The notes under the pieces were generated by a model. That model saw nothing but the letters and a program-made list of their open reading frames with translations. It was not told the origin of the DNA and made no database searches. A DNA stretch of 12,341 nt, taken from contig JALVLD010000100.1 of NCBI GenBank assembly GCA_027033525.1, positions 1-12,341 on the forward strand. The letters are read 5' to 3'. This DNA is from Candidatus Dojkabacteria bacterium. GTDB taxonomy: Bacteria; Patescibacteriota; Dojkabacteria; GCA-002793355. The number at the start of each line of letters is the position of its first letter. Positions within the stretch are counted from its first letter, which is position 1. The position numbers and the translations under genes were made by a program. Below are positions 11,746-12,341 of this stretch, piece by piece.

Positions 11746-12341
11746 TTAATCTAATCCTCTGCGCCCGCTGAATGCCTCGCGCAAAGTATAAGAATCGACA
11801 AAGTCCAAATTGCTTCCTCCAGAAAGGCCTATGGCCAAACGAGAAAATCTAAAACTTATATGCTTAAATCTATCCACTCTACTACTTAAATAATCCTTTA
11901 AAAATAACATTAACGTCTGTTCTTCAATGCCTGCACCTAAAGCAAAAATAATTTCAAAACTCCCTTCAAACCTTTGTTGCCTTCTTTTAATAAATTCTAA
12001 TTGCTGAGAAACTCGCTTAAACAAACGCTCTCCGTATTTATTTAAAACCTCTATTTCATAATGTAAGTCATCTGCATTCAAAACTAAATACTGGCCTGTA
12101 TACACTCCCAAATTTTCTAAAGTATAAACATCCCCAGGACTTTTTACAACTGCAAGCATATCTAACCTGCGTGCAGAGTCACCACAAATACTACAAGGAT
12201 TTGTATCACTGTAAACTCCACAAAATTTACACCTTTTAATATCCGAATGTAACTTAGATAAATCAACCGAAATTTCTTTGGCAAAACTTGCTGGTTGCTT
12301 AAGTAAAAATAAAGCCAAGCGTTTGGCGGTCTTAGGCCCAA
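11746..12341 (-). CDS. recR: Recombination mediator protein RecR (5' end outside window)
   Basis: RecR works with RecO and RecF to load RecA on single-stranded DNA at gaps. The frame is open to the right edge. The last visible codons before the TTG at 12318 read GPKTAKR and continue LALFLLK, the second part of the family's helix-hairpin-helix, so the true start lies outside. A zinc site follows: CKFCGVYSDTNPCSICGD, two CxxC pairs eight residues apart. The Toprim region begins MLAVVKSPGDVYTLENLG, where most RecRs have VVE. The usual SPLDGIGPEDL and ATNPTVEGEATALYL segments are largely lost, the latter reduced to ALGAGIEEQTLMLFL. The C-terminus GLSGGSNLDFVDSYTLREAFSGRRGL is recognisably RecR. 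Diverged but apparently intact in the visible part. Confidence 0.9.
   Translation of the reverse strand, partial: GPKTAKRLALFLLKQPASFAKEISVDLSKLHSDIKRCKFCGVYSDTNPCSICGDSARRLDMLAVVKSPGDVYTLENLGVYTGQYLVLNADDLHYEIEVLNKYGERLFKRVSQQLEFIKRRQQRFEGSFEIIFALGAGIEEQTLMLFLKDYLSSRVDRFKHISFRFSRLAIGLSGGSNLDFVDSYTLREAFSGRRGLD

Noticed and set aside
11746..12318. RecR starting at the TTG at 12318 as a complete 190-residue protein
   Set aside because: The frame stays open upstream and encodes GPKTAKR, part of the conserved RecR helix-hairpin-helix. The gene is cut by the window edge.
1..12341. Alternative genetic code with TGA as Gly, as in some Patescibacteria
   Set aside because: All visible genes end in TAA or TAG and translate normally without any in-frame TGA, so nothing here calls for recoding.

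Overview
The window looks like a piece of the chromosome of a small-genome bacterium of the Candidate Phyla Radiation (Patescibacteria). The evidence is indirect: moderately low GC, almost no intergenic space, a diverged RecR, a PEGA-domain membrane protein, a lone MreB, a tRNA without an encoded CCA, and very large membrane-anchored fibre proteins of a kind common in that group. Stops are TAA or TAG and no in-frame TGA is needed, so recoding of TGA is not indicated. The exact lineage (Microgenomates, Parcubacteria or other) cannot be settled from the sequence. No phage structural, packaging or integrase genes are visible, although the two fibre proteins are built from phage-tail-fibre modules.

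Everything reads from the minus strand, so in transcription order the window runs right to left. At the right edge is the 3' part of recR (12341-11746, its 5' end outside the window). After 20 bases comes a 523-residue PEGA-domain membrane protein (11725-10154), then tRNA-Lys(CTT) (10130-10058), then mreB (10021-8999). A 123-base gap with a good sigma70-type promoter (TTGACA-N17-TACAAT) leads to a 1931-residue fibre protein (8875-3080). Only 23 bases later a second, paralogous fibre protein starts at 3056 and runs off the left edge. The first 3 kb is therefore coding throughout, with 1018 complete codons visible and no stop.

The two fibre proteins are the main interest. Each has a short basic N-terminus, one transmembrane helix with a shared YLLCKLxIFCIxD signature, a shared tail-fibre-like module, a long beta-rich shaft with GNxGIGTxxP-type repeats, and a C-terminal peptidase S74 (intramolecular chaperone) domain with the Ser-Asp cleavage site and a Lys five residues after the Ser. 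The first protein also has 13 turns of a YadA-head-like beta-roll in perfect 14-residue register. After its S74 domain come a helical stretch, a Thr/Pro linker, a beta-sandwich-like domain and a Thr/Pro-rich tail. The inferred picture is a pair of trimeric, self-cleaving surface fibres anchored at the N-terminus in the cytoplasmic membrane.

The regulatory pattern also stands out. mreB and the PEGA gene each have a perfect extended -10 (TGnTATAAT) exactly five bases before the ATG and no Shine-Dalgarno sequence, which predicts leaderless transcripts. The tRNA has an extended -10 too. MreB has Asn where the phosphate-2 motif normally has Asp, and RecR has Lys at the usual Toprim Glu position.
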